A stretch of 19,918 nucleotides of DNA from Candidatus Caenarcanales bacterium (GCA_947489925.1 CANLFK010000018.1:1-19918), one strand, 5' to 3'. Shown: positions 1-7,982, counted from the first letter of the stretch. Notes: a model not told the origin generated them from the sequence alone. Numbers and translations are program-made.

Positions 1-60
1 TGCTTTAAAGCTTGGCTCAAATCGGCATTTTCAGATTTTCGTTTCATGGAACTCACATTA
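1..60 (-). repeat. Partial inverted copy of dispersed repeat
   Basis: The reverse complement of bases 1-30 matches 14273-14302 at 25 of 30 positions without gaps; the shared parts include AATGCCGATT and CTTTAAAGCA. In addition GAACTCACATTA at 49-60 recurs exactly, in direct orientation, at 14511-14522, near the other edge of the repeat region after mqnC. Two independent matches to the same 250-base region suggest that the window begins inside another member of the same repeat family, most of which lies upstream and is not visible. No coding potential is seen here. The function is unknown. Confidence 0.5.
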
Positions 61-431
61 TTTATTAAACTGACTTATATTTGAATTTCAATAACTATTA
101 TTAGAAAAGCTTATCGATAGTTTTTATTTATCAATAGTTTAAAAAGGTTATGAATATATTAATAAAAACAAGACTTAATTTTATATTTCTTATTTTAATA
201 ATTTTTTGGCAGTAAATTTACAATAAAAAAATCAATAAATTAAGATTGGGTTAAGTATTTCATGTTTACAAGTTTAATAAAAGTTTAAAAATAGAAAACC
301 TATATATTTTATCGATGGTATTCATAGCCAAACTCTATAGGTCGGGCATTGTAATCGTAAGCTGACAGATATATGATTATTAGTAATTAAACAAACAGGT
401 CGAACCAAACGGTATCCAGAGGAAAAACAAA
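61..431 (+). promoter_or_regulatory. AT-rich leader with TTATCRATRG boxes
   Basis: This stretch has no gene that I can support. It holds three similar ten-base words: TTATCGATAG (111-120), TTATCAATAG (128-137) and TTATCGATGG (309-318). The first two stand 17 bases apart start to start, so they lie on nearly the same DNA face only if the pitch is unusual. Bases 331-420 are less AT-rich than the rest and contain short direct repeats (AGGTCG twice, GGTATYC twice), which could be a structured 5' leader of the small gene at 432. No known riboswitch class was recognised. The boxes could be operators; this is inference. Confidence 0.25.
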
Positions 432-587
432 ATGACTATACTTCCATTATTAGCAAATACAGCTTCAGCTCCAGTTAAATCAGCTAACTCACAAAGAGTC
501 AGTTCAACAAATTCAAGCTCAACTTCAAGCACAGCTTCAAAACAAATAGGCAGATTACCAGCAGTACCAACAAAAAGAGAATATTAA
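432..587 (+). CDS. Small Ser/Thr-rich protein, unrecognised
   Basis: A 51-residue reading frame starts at ATG 432, eight bases after a good Shine-Dalgarno run AGAGGA (418-423), and ends at TAA 585-587. The product begins with a short hydrophobic stretch (ILPLLA), continues through a Ser/Thr-rich middle (residues 18-37) and ends in a Pro-containing basic tail (GRLPAVPTKREY). There is no clear membrane segment or known domain. The base content of the frame is less AT-rich than its flanks, as expected of coding DNA. It converges on leuB, with a hairpin repeat in between. The function is unknown; it could be a secreted or regulatory small protein, or a translated leader. Confidence 0.5.
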   Translation: MTILPLLANTASAPVKSANSQRVSSTNSSSTSSTASKQIGRLPAVPTKREY

Positions 588-616
588 AAAGCTTGCACGG
601 GGAGCATACTGATTTT

Positions 617-684
617 AAAAAATTATGACTTGTAAACCCCCAACCCCCTGAAAGTGGGCTTCTGAAGAGCAGAGTCAAGTATTT
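617..684 (+). repeat. Hairpin repeat, copy 1
   Basis: The core at 637-660 (24 bases, starting CCCCCAACCCCC and ending GTGGGCT) is identical to 14345-14368. Similarity continues to the left (617-631 against 14326-14340, 12 of 15) and to the right with mostly transition differences (661-684). The core can fold as CCCCCT-GAA-AGTGGG with one mismatch. It lies between the convergent small gene at 432 and leuB, just as copy 2 lies between the convergent mqnC and selO. It is REP-like in position and structure, but no associated transposase is seen. Confidence 0.65.
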
Positions 685-755
685 CTTCTTTTTTTAATCT
701 TCAAATTCGGAATGCTGCCACTTATCCTATATTGTAATTAAGCGCTACAAAAATA

Positions 756-1856
756 CTAAGAAATAATATTAATTAAATTTTCACAAATAATATTTCCCAT
801 TTCTTTTGTATTTAAGACTTTTTCTGCGGGTTTAGCAATATCAGCCGTGCGATGTCCATTATTTAAAGTTAATTCAATGGATTTTTCAATTGCTTTAGCT
901 TCATTATTCAAGCCAAAATTTTCAAGTAACATGGCAATTGATAAAATCATAGCAATTGGATTTGCTTTACCAGTACCAGCAATGTCTGGAGCACTACCAT
1001 GAATTGGCTCAAATATTCCAGCTTTACTGCCATCGCCTAAACTGGCACTTGGTAATAAACCAATACTTCCTGTCAGCATTGAAGCTTCGTCTGAAATAAT
1101 ATCTCCAAATAAATTAGAAGTTACAATGACATCAAATTGTTTAGGATTACGAATTAATTGCATGGCGGCATTATCAACATACATATGGCTTAAGTCAAGC
1201 TCTGGATAATCATTTTTAATTATTTCAATTGTAATATCTCGCCAAAACTGTGAAACTTCTAAAACATTAGCTTTATCAACTGAACATAGCTTTTTCTTTC
1301 TTTTTATGGCTTCTTTACAAGCACAAACTACAATTCTGCGGATTTCACTTTCGGTATAAACAGCGGTATTAGCATAAGTTTTTTCTTTGGTATTTTCTAA
1401 TTCACCCCGAGGAAAGCCAAAATAAATTCCGCCAGTTAATTCTCTAACCACTAAAATATCAATGCCTTCAATGATTTCTCTTTTTAAGCTTGATGAATCT
1501 GCTAAACAAGAAAAAACTTTGGCTGGACGCAAATTGGCAAAAGCATCAAGTTCTTTACGCAAAGCTAATAGACCAGCTTCGGGTTTTTGTTTTTGGGGTA
1601 AATTTTCCCACTTAGGTCCACCAATAGCGGCTAATAAAACAGCATCAACTTCCTTTAATTGATTAATTGTTTCTTTTGGTAAAGCAGAACCAGTTTTATC
1701 AATTGCAATTCCGCCAATTAAGCCTTCAGTAATTTCAAATTTAATTGATTGTTTTGCTTCAATAATTTTAATCACTTTTAAAGCTTCAGCCATAATTTCT
1801 GGTCCAATTCCATCGCCAGCTAAAGTCAAAATCCTGTTTTTATTTGTCTTGGTCAT
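756..1856 (-). CDS. leuB: 3-isopropylmalate dehydrogenase
   Basis: LeuB oxidatively decarboxylates 3-isopropylmalate to 2-oxoisocaproate with NAD+, the third step of leucine synthesis, in the cytoplasm. The protein shows the full isopropylmalate dehydrogenase signature. With residues counted from the GTG at 1862, the substrate arginines are R102, R112 and R140 (VVRELTGGIYFG, with Y147), the catalytic lysine is K197, the metal-binding aspartates are D230, D254 and D258, and the NAD loop is GSAPDIAGTGKANP near 289-302. A length of 366-368 residues is normal. I prefer ATG 1856; an in-frame GTG lies two codons upstream (1862), and neither has a Shine-Dalgarno sequence. A TATAAT box lies on the minus strand at 1884-1889. 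No other leucine gene is in the window, so it is probably transcribed alone. Confidence 0.97.
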   Translation of the reverse strand: MTKTNKNRILTLAGDGIGPEIMAEALKVIKIIEAKQSIKFEITEGLIGGIAIDKTGSALPKETINQLKEVDAVLLAAIGGPKWENLPQKQKPEAGLLALRKELDAFANLRPAKVFSCLADSSSLKREIIEGIDILVVRELTGGIYFGFPRGELENTKEKTYANTAVYTESEIRRIVVCACKEAIKRKKKLCSVDKANVLEVSQFWRDITIEIIKNDYPELDLSHMYVDNAAMQLIRNPKQFDVIVTSNLFGDIISDEASMLTGSIGLLPSASLGDGSKAGIFEPIHGSAPDIAGTGKANPIAMILSIAMLLENFGLNNEAKAIEKSIELTLNNGHRTADIAKPAEKVLNTKEMGNIICENLINIIS

Positions 1857-1883
1857 TTTCACAGTTTTTATTAATTTGCTTAG

Positions 1884-1889
1884 ATTATA
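1884..1889 (-). promoter_or_regulatory. Probable -10 box of leuB
   Basis: The minus strand reads a perfect TATAAT here, about 28 bases upstream of the leuB ATG. A convincing -35 at 16-18 bases is not seen (TTGCAC lies 22 bases away), so only the -10 is called. Confidence 0.35.
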
Positions 1890-1950
1890 GACTATGGATT
1901 TTTATATTTTTGTGCAAATATCAAATAAAATAAAAAATATTGGGTAAGAA

Positions 1951-1979
1951 TTTACAGAAAGTAAAAAATCTGATATTAT
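1951..1979 (+). promoter_or_regulatory. Sigma-70-type promoter of tRNA-Asn
   Basis: TTTACA (1951-1956) and TATTAT (1974-1979) are separated by exactly 17 bases. The predicted start of transcription, around 1985-1987, falls about ten bases before the mature tRNA 5' end. This fits a short-leader tRNA transcript. Confidence 0.6.
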
Positions 1980-1994
1980 TTCTTAATCTTGTTT

Positions 1995-2066
1995 TCCTGG
2001 GTAGCTCAGTGGTAGAGCGGGCGGCTGTTAACCGCTTGGTCGGGGGTTCAAATCCCTCCCCAGGAG
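1995..2066 (+). tRNA. tRNA-Asn (GTT)
   Basis: A complete cloverleaf can be drawn. The acceptor arms TCCTGGG (1995-2001) and CCCAGGA (2059-2065) pair fully, with G73 as discriminator (2066), the expected base for asparagine tRNA. The D arm carries the standard AGCTCAGTGGTAGAGC. The anticodon stem GGCGG/CCGCT encloses the loop CTGTTAA with anticodon GTT at 2027-2029. The T arm has GGTTCAAATCC. CCA is not encoded (GCA follows), so the CCA end must be added by nucleotidyltransferase. It has its own promoter and is not part of a tRNA cluster. Confidence 0.97.
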
Positions 2067-2137
2067 CATTAATAAATTTGCAATCCTAAATACTAAAAGC
2101 TCTAAAGTATTAAAATATTTCAAGTTTTTATTAAATT

Positions 2138-2956
2138 TTATTTTTCTAAAATTAGAGAGCTTGTTTCTTGATTATCAGTTTGATTATTACTTTGACCAAT
2201 TATTTTTTCATAAACTAAACCTTGCAGCAAATAGATAAAAGCATAAAGTGGTATTTTGGAAATTGCACCAAACAGACTACCCGAAAAAACTAAAATTGAA
2301 GCCATTTGACCATTTTTAGTGGCTGAAGAAAGACCAGAAACAATACCAAAAGCCAATGGAATTATACTAGCAAAAAGACTATAAAGAAAAGAAATACCTA
2401 TTAAAATCAAGCCTAAAACAAATAAATTACCCACTTTTCCTTTAGTTAATCGCCAGCTTTCTTTCAAGGATTCAATTACACCTAAATTTTTATCGACAAT
2501 TAAATAAGCAAATAACTGGAATCTAATAGACAAATACACACCAGGAGCAATTAAAAGTATAAAACTAGGTATTAAAATAATTATCAGTAAAAGGGAAGCA
2601 AGCGATAAACGGATTATAGTTGAAAAATTACTAAACATTTGTGAAAGCTTAACTGGAATTTTGCGAATTAAATTTAAAGGTATTTTGTAATAAACCCCAG
2701 CCATTGTAAGAAAATACCAAGTTAAAATAATTGGTGAATAAAGTAAGCAGAATTTTGTAAATTTTTCGGTTTCTTTAATAATTTCGGCTTTATTACTAAT
2801 ATCTACTGTCTGAAGCGGAATTAAAGCATATAAAATGGGAATGGAAGTTGCAAACATGTAAATAGCAAGCAAAAGAAATAAAAAGCCAAGATTTTTTTCA
2901 AGAATATCAAAAGCCTCTTGAATAATTGCTTCTTTGGAAAAAGTTTTTTCGGACAT
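2138..2956 (-). CDS. Multi-pass membrane protein, GPDPase_memb/DUF975-like
   Basis: This 272-residue integral membrane protein has about five to six hydrophobic segments, near residues 23-46, 68-88, 116-138, 177-203 and 218-248. Between the third and fourth lies a motif running from APGVYLSIRFQ (137-147) through YLIVDKNLG to SLKESWRLTKG (163-173). That pattern (a long-lived ligand-like IVDE-x-LG ... L-x-x-SW-x-LTKG) is typical of membrane proteins in the glycerophosphodiester phosphodiesterase membrane-domain and DUF975/YciC group. Their function is mostly unknown and the catalytic phosphodiesterase domain is absent here. It lies 112 bases downstream of secG on the same strand and might be cotranscribed with it. 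There is no Shine-Dalgarno sequence before ATG 2956. The family call is moderate and the function is not assigned. Confidence 0.8.
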   Translation of the reverse strand: MSEKTFSKEAIIQEAFDILEKNLGFLFLLLAIYMFATSIPILYALIPLQTVDISNKAEIIKETEKFTKFCLLYSPIILTWYFLTMAGVYYKIPLNLIRKIPVKLSQMFSNFSTIIRLSLASLLLIIILIPSFILLIAPGVYLSIRFQLFAYLIVDKNLGVIESLKESWRLTKGKVGNLFVLGLILIGISFLYSLFASIIPLAFGIVSGLSSATKNGQMASILVFSGSLFGAISKIPLYAFIYLLQGLVYEKIIGQSNNQTDNQETSSLILEK

Positions 2957-3068
2957 AAATATTAAATTATTAGTTATTTATATTGTAGTTAAAAATTAAT
3001 AATAAAAAGAATAAAACAACTTAAAAGCCGACTAAATCAGTAATATCAGCATTAGTTTATGTTTGGAT

Positions 3069-3293
3069 TTATTTAATTAGACCCCAAGATAAAGCAGCTG
3101 AACAAAGCATAAAGGCAATTCCGCAAATCCAAGTAATAATATTAAGTCCTTTTTCAATACTGCTAACACTGCTAAACATTTGAGCTGAACTGCCAATACT
3201 ACCAATTCCTTCGCCTTTGGCTGCATGCAATAAAATAAGCACAATAGTCAGAAAAGCCGACAAAATTTGAATAATTTGAAAAGTTAATAACAT
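3069..3293 (-). CDS. secG: Protein translocase subunit SecG
   Basis: SecG is the small accessory subunit of the SecYEG protein-conducting channel in the cytoplasmic membrane. From ATG 3293 the product is 74 residues, the usual size. It has two membrane segments (about 4-23 and 51-70) joined by a loop containing the family hallmark LLHAAKGEGIGSIG, equivalent to LLQ-x-x-KG-x-G-x-GG in other SecGs. A longer reading from TTG 3323 would add ten residues; I prefer the ATG because SecG normally begins just before the first membrane helix. It is transcribed divergently from argS. A TATTAT box read on the minus strand from about 3313 could be its -10. Confidence 0.9.
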   Translation of the reverse strand: MLLTFQIIQILSAFLTIVLILLHAAKGEGIGSIGSSAQMFSSVSSIEKGLNIITWICGIAFMLCSAALSWGLIK

Positions 3294-3340
3294 AAAAACA
3301 AAAAGTAATAATATTTGACCCAATTGTAAAACAAATTAAG

Positions 3341-3346
3341 CATAAT
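3341..3346 (+). promoter_or_regulatory. Possible -10 box of argS
   Basis: CATAAT lies between the divergent secG and argS genes. TTGACC (3315-3320) is nearby, but the 20-base spacing is long for a -35. If this is the -10, the ATG at 3350 would lie too close to be translated, which favours the argS start at 3377. Confidence 0.25.
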
Positions 3347-3376
3347 TTAATGATAAAAGTGTTTAAATTTGTTTTT

Positions 3377-5038
3377 ATGCTAATTCAAGATTCAATTTCA
3401 GAAATTATTCAGGATTATTTGATTAATAATTTGCCTGAAAAAACTAATATAAATTTACAAAATAAAATTGAAATTCCGCAAAATACAAATTATGGTGATA
3501 TTTCAAGTACTGCTCCTTTAGCTTTAAGCAAAGTTTTAAAAAAAGCCCCTCTCATTTTGGCGGAAGAATTACAAAAACTTTTAGCCGAAAAATTACAAAA
3601 TTTAAGCGAAATTGAAATTATTAAACCTGGTTTTATTAACTTTAAACTTAAGCCCAAAGCTTATAGAGAGATATTAGAGTATTTTAATAAAAATGAAAAT
3701 TTAATTACAAAATTACAATCAGACAAAAATAATCAAAAACTTTTAATTGAATTTGTTTCGGCTAATCCAACGGGTGATTTGCATTTAGGGCATGGGCGTG
3801 GAGCGGTTTTTGGTAGTTCTTTAGCTAATTTATTAAAAACAATTGGGCAAAATATTATTACCGAATTTTATATTAATGATGCTGGTGAACAAATTAATAA
3901 ATTAGGTCTTTCGGCTTGGAATTTATATAAACCAGATCAAGCTTTTGACGGAGTAGATCAATATCCAGCTGAATTAATACAACCATATTTATCTGATTTA
4001 GAGCCAAATTTAAACCTTGAAGAATTAACTGATATTGTCAAAAATCGAATTTTAAATAAACAAAAAGAAGTATTAAAAAATATTAAAGTTGAATTTGATG
4101 GCTGGTTTAGCGAAAAAAATGAATTACATCAAAATAATTGCCTCGAAAAAACCTTTAAACTATTAGAAAGCAAAAATTTAACTTATCAAAAAGATAATGC
4201 TCTTTGGCTCAAATCTAGTGAATTAGGTGATGAAAGAGACCGTGTTTTAATTAAATCAGAAAATAAAAAACCAACTTATTTGGCTGGTGATATTGCTTAC
4301 CATGTTCATAAATTTGGCAGAGCTGATAATTTGCTTGATATTTTTGGAGCTGATCATCAAGGTCAGGAGCTGAGTTTAAAAGTTGCCTTAAAAGCTTTGG
4401 GTTATGATGATACTAAATTTCAGATTTTATTTATTCAATTTGTTAGTCTTTTGCGGAATGGCACTGAAGTAAAAATGTCTAAGCGAAATGGCTCAGTAAT
4501 TACAATCGAAGAAGTTTTAGATGAAGTTGGAGCTGATGCCTTCAGATTTATGCTTTTACTAAGTAATATTAATAATAAATTGGCTTTTGATATAGATTTA
4601 GCCAAAAAAGCCGATGATCAAAATCCAGTTTTTTATGTTCAATATGCACATGCTAGAGCTTGCAGTATTTTGCGTAATGCTTGCCAAGATTTATTTAAAG
4701 AACAAGATTTAGAAAATATTAAACCTGAAATTTTAGATTTGATTATGTCCGAAAGCTTGTCAGACCGAGAAAAACAAAGTACTAAAGATTTGATTTTGAA
4801 ATTATCATTTTTTAATCATGAAGTACATAGAGCGGCTGAGAGCTTGAATCCTAGTGCTTTGGCTCATTATTTAATTGATATTGCTAATAAATTTCATAGT
4901 TTTTATGGTGCTTGCAAAGTTATAAATCCAGACAATAAAAATTTGAGCTTGGCTCGCTTGGCTTTAATTAAAACTTTTAAAGGAATTATGCAAAAAGGTT
5001 TAGAAATATTAATTATTCATGCACCCGAAAAAATGTAA
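3377..5038 (+). CDS. argS: Arginyl-tRNA synthetase
   Basis: ArgS is the class I enzyme that charges tRNA-Arg with arginine using ATP. The protein has the N-terminal additive domain (with TNYGDISSTAPLALSK), the HIGH motif as HLGHGRG (about 136-142) after EFVSANPTGDL, the KMSKS-type motif as KMSKRNG (366-372), and the C-terminal DALR anticodon domain beginning FYVQYAHARA. The second motif keeps the K-M-S-K core but has arginine in place of the final serine, which is common in ArgS. From ATG 3377 it has 553 residues; an ATG at 3350 would add nine. The later start is preferred because family members begin shortly before the first helix and because of the box at 3341. It appears to be transcribed alone. 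Confidence 0.97.
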   Translation: MLIQDSISEIIQDYLINNLPEKTNINLQNKIEIPQNTNYGDISSTAPLALSKVLKKAPLILAEELQKLLAEKLQNLSEIEIIKPGFINFKLKPKAYREILEYFNKNENLITKLQSDKNNQKLLIEFVSANPTGDLHLGHGRGAVFGSSLANLLKTIGQNIITEFYINDAGEQINKLGLSAWNLYKPDQAFDGVDQYPAELIQPYLSDLEPNLNLEELTDIVKNRILNKQKEVLKNIKVEFDGWFSEKNELHQNNCLEKTFKLLESKNLTYQKDNALWLKSSELGDERDRVLIKSENKKPTYLAGDIAYHVHKFGRADNLLDIFGADHQGQELSLKVALKALGYDDTKFQILFIQFVSLLRNGTEVKMSKRNGSVITIEEVLDEVGADAFRFMLLLSNINNKLAFDIDLAKKADDQNPVFYVQYAHARACSILRNACQDLFKEQDLENIKPEILDLIMSESLSDREKQSTKDLILKLSFFNHEVHRAAESLNPSALAHYLIDIANKFHSFYGACKVINPDNKNLSLARLALIKTFKGIMQKGLEILIIHAPEKM

Positions 5039-5359
5039 ATTTGAGCTTTTTATTATATGTTGCCAAATATAGTTTATTTAATTTATTCCTCTGGTATTGA
5101 CTAAAAACATACTTCAATTTCTAGGTCAATTCATGTAAGTATAAATATTTACATATAATAAAGAAAACCCTTTTTTAAAATATAATAAATTAATTTTTTC
5201 AGATTTAAAAACTAGACTGAGAGCTAAGAATTAGTGTATTTCAGTTACATTTATTTTAAATTATTAATAGTAATCACAGTTACCGAAAAAATATATGAAT
5301 GTTAGACTAAAGCAAATGGGTACTTAAACCTATAGTGAACATTTTTTTAGAGGTTGAGC
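5039..5359 (+). promoter_or_regulatory. clpC upstream region, long AT-rich leader
   Basis: These 321 bases hold no supportable gene. TATAAT occurs at 5154-5159 and again at 5181-5186, neither with a good -35. If the first were used, the clpC leader would be near 200 bases. I looked for a CIRCE element (TTAGCACTC inverted repeat) and for tandem CtsR heptads (GGTCAAA) and found neither in recognisable form. A small inverted repeat GTAA-TCACAG-TTAC lies near 5271-5284. How clpC is regulated is therefore not visible. Confidence 0.3.
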
Positions 5360-7969
5360 ATGTTTGAAAGATTCACCGAAAAAGCCATAAAAGTAATAAT
5401 GCTAGCTCAAGAAGAAGCTAGACGCTTAGGGCATAATTTTGTTGGCACCGAACAAATTTTATTAGGTCTCATTGGTGAAGGTACTGGTATAGCCGCCAAA
5501 ACGCTTAAACAGATGGGAATTAATTTAAAAGATTCTCGAGTTGAGGTAGAAAAAATTATTGGACGAGGTTCTGGCTTTGTGGCAGTTGAAATTCCTTTTA
5601 CGCCCCGTGCCAAAAGAGTATTAGAATTAGCTTGGGATGAAGCAAGGCAATTAGGTCATAATTATATTGGCACTGAACATCTTTTGCTTGGTTTAATCCG
5701 TGAAGGAGAAGGCGTCGCCGCCAAAGTATTAGAAAGCTTAAGCGTTGATATTGGTCGTATTCGCAGTAATATTTTAAGAATGCTCAGTGAAAGTGGCACT
5801 GTTAGCACTGGAGTTGGTGGCGGAAGCAGTTCGTCTACTTCTGGTTCTTCTTCCAATAGTCGTTCCAAAACTCCAACGCTCGATGAATTCGGCACTAATT
5901 TAACTCAAGCCGCCACCGAAGGTCGTTTAGATCCAGTGGTAGGACGGGAAACCGAAGTTGAAAGAACTATACAAATTTTGGGAAGACGAACCAAAAATAA
6001 TCCAGTTTTAATTGGTGAACCAGGCGTTGGTAAAACTGCTATTGCTGAAGGTTTGGCTCAAAGAATTATTAATGGTGATGTTCCTGAATTTTTGCTTGAT
6101 AAAAGAATTATACAGCTTGACATTGGTTTGCTAGTGGCTGGAACTAAATATCGTGGTGAATTTGAAGAAAGATTGAAAAAAATCATGGAGGAAATTCGCT
6201 CTTCTAGTAATGTAATTTTGGTAATTGATGAATTGCATACTTTAGTAGGAGCTGGAGCAGCTGAAGGAGCTATTGATGCCGCTAATATTTTAAAACCAGT
6301 TTTGGCTCGTGGTGAATTAAGATGTATTGGAGCAACTACTCTCGAAGAATATCGTAAGCATATCGAAAAAGATGCCGCACTAGAAAGACGATTTCAGCCA
6401 GTAAATATTGGTGAGCCTTCGGTTGATGACACAATTGAAATTTTGCGTGGATTAAGGGAAAGATATGAACAGCACCATGGTTTAACTATTACTGATGAAG
6501 CTTTAAAAGCAGCCGCTGTTTTATCTGAACGATATATTGCTGATCGTTTTTTACCAGATAAAGCCATTGATTTAATTGATGAAGCAAGTTCATTTGTTAG
6601 ATTAAAAATTATTAGTTTGCCGCCTGAAGGAAAAGAGCTTGAAAAAGAATTAGGTCGTGCTAGAAGAGACAAAGAGCAAGCTGTTAGAGATCAAAACTTT
6701 GAGAAAGCCGCCAGCTTAAGAGATACTGAAAGCGACTTAATGTCTAAGCTTGATGATATGCGTAAAGAATTAAGAGAACAAGCTTCCAAGGAAGGCATGG
6801 CTTTAGTAGTTACAGAACAAGACATTGCTACTGTGGTTGGTCGTTGGACAAATATTCCAGTGGGTGAGCTGACTGAAGGTGAAGCTGACAAATTGCAACA
6901 TATGGAAGAAACTTTGCACCAAAGAGTTATTGGTCAAGATTTAGCCGTTAAGGCAGTTAGCCGTGCAATTAGAAGGGCTAGAGTTGGCTTGAAAAATCCT
7001 AGTCGTCCAATTGGTAATTTTATATTTGCTGGTCCAACTGGTGTCGGAAAAACTGAATTAGCTAAGTCTTTGGCGACTTTTTTCTTCGGTTCAGAAGAAG
7101 CTATTATTAGAGTAGACATGAGTGAATTTATGGAAAGGCATACAACTAGCCGTTTAGTTGGTTCTCCTCCAGGTTATGTTGGTTATGGTGAAGGTGGTGA
7201 ATTGACTGAAAGAGTAAGAAGAAGACCTTATTCTGTCGTTTTATTTGATGAAATAGAAAAAGCTCACCCAGAAGTATTTAATATTTTATTGCAAGTTTTA
7301 GATGATGGTCGTTTAACTGATTCAAAAGGCAGAGTAATTAGTTTTAAAAATACAATTATTATTATGACAACTAATGTGGGAGCCAGATCTATTGAAAACG
7401 ATAAGCCTATTGGTTTTGCCGCTGAAGATTCTTCAGATCTTGAACATCGTTATAAACGCATGCAAGGCAAATTAATGGAAGAAATGAAAAGAACTTTCAG
7501 GCCAGAGTTTTTAAATAGAGTAGATGAAATCATTATTTTCCACAGACTCAATCAAGAACATTTGGCTAGAGTATTTGATTTAATGGTGGCTAATTTGGTT
7601 AAAAGACTAGAAGCTAAAGAATTAGGTTTTGAAATTTCAGCGGAAGCCAAAGACTTTTTATGCCTTGAATCACAAAGAAGTGATAGACCGGGTATTGGCA
7701 TAAAAATTGAAGGTGGAGACATGATTTCCCGTGATGGAGCAAGACCTTTGCTTAGGGTAATTCAAAGAGAATTAGAAAATGTTTTGGCTGAAAAAATACT
7801 TTCTAAAGAATTTATTGAAACTGACATTATAAAAGTTTCTTTAGATGAAGAAGGTAAAAACTTGATTTTTGGAAAATCGGATAAAAAGCTAATAGCTAAA
7901 CCGAAAGAAAAATCTTCCAGCGTAAAACCTCAGCCAGAAGAACATAGCCCAGAATTGTCTAAACATTAG
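5360..7969 (+). CDS. clpC: ATP-dependent Clp protease unfoldase ClpC
   Basis: ClpC is a hexameric AAA+ unfoldase that feeds substrates to ClpP. Residues counted from ATG 5360: two Clp_N repeats (about 1-145, with GHNFVGTEQILLGLI and GHNYIGTEHLLLGLI); a Gly/Ser-rich linker (about 151-170); first Walker A GEPGVGKT (219-226) and Walker B VILVIDE (285-291); a UVR hinge (about 430-467); second Walker A GPTGVGKT (558-565) and Walker B VVLFDE (626-631); and a ClpP-docking IGF tripeptide near 684-686. The N-terminus is very like cyanobacterial ClpC. ATG 5360 is chosen over the in-frame TTG 5354 because the TTG overlaps the Shine-Dalgarno AGAGG (5349-5353). About 15 extra residues interrupt the C-terminal domain just before GARPL (see findings). 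clpP is not in the window. Confidence 0.97.
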   Translation: MFERFTEKAIKVIMLAQEEARRLGHNFVGTEQILLGLIGEGTGIAAKTLKQMGINLKDSRVEVEKIIGRGSGFVAVEIPFTPRAKRVLELAWDEARQLGHNYIGTEHLLLGLIREGEGVAAKVLESLSVDIGRIRSNILRMLSESGTVSTGVGGGSSSSTSGSSSNSRSKTPTLDEFGTNLTQAATEGRLDPVVGRETEVERTIQILGRRTKNNPVLIGEPGVGKTAIAEGLAQRIINGDVPEFLLDKRIIQLDIGLLVAGTKYRGEFEERLKKIMEEIRSSSNVILVIDELHTLVGAGAAEGAIDAANILKPVLARGELRCIGATTLEEYRKHIEKDAALERRFQPVNIGEPSVDDTIEILRGLRERYEQHHGLTITDEALKAAAVLSERYIADRFLPDKAIDLIDEASSFVRLKIISLPPEGKELEKELGRARRDKEQAVRDQNFEKAASLRDTESDLMSKLDDMRKELREQASKEGMALVVTEQDIATVVGRWTNIPVGELTEGEADKLQHMEETLHQRVIGQDLAVKAVSRAIRRARVGLKNPSRPIGNFIFAGPTGVGKTELAKSLATFFFGSEEAIIRVDMSEFMERHTTSRLVGSPPGYVGYGEGGELTERVRRRPYSVVLFDEIEKAHPEVFNILLQVLDDGRLTDSKGRVISFKNTIIIMTTNVGARSIENDKPIGFAAEDSSDLEHRYKRMQGKLMEEMKRTFRPEFLNRVDEIIIFHRLNQEHLARVFDLMVANLVKRLEAKELGFEISAEAKDFLCLESQRSDRPGIGIKIEGGDMISRDGARPLLRVIQRELENVLAEKILSKEFIETDIIKVSLDEEGKNLIFGKSDKKLIAKPKEKSSSVKPQPEEHSPELSKH
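7664..7735 (+). other. Insertion in ClpC C-terminal domain
   Basis: In ClpB/ClpC proteins about 9-11 residues usually separate the D-F-L helix from GARPLRR (for example the VEKGYDPxY type). Here about 25 residues intervene, including SQRSDRPGIGIKIEGGDMI, and the usual Y/F-G-ARPLRR is DGARPLLR. The frame is intact on both sides, so this is an in-frame insertion and not a frameshift. Confidence 0.6.
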
Positions 7970-7982
7970 TCAAGAGAGTGCT

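Noticed and set aside
2957..3068. Intrinsic terminator after secG (GCTGA...TCGGC on the minus strand)
   Set aside because: The stem is only five pairs with a 14-base loop and an interrupted T-run; too weak to call.
5354..5359. TTG start for clpC two codons upstream
   Set aside because: The TTG overlaps the Shine-Dalgarno AGAGG, and cyanobacterial ClpC proteins begin MFERFTEKA, matching ATG 5360.
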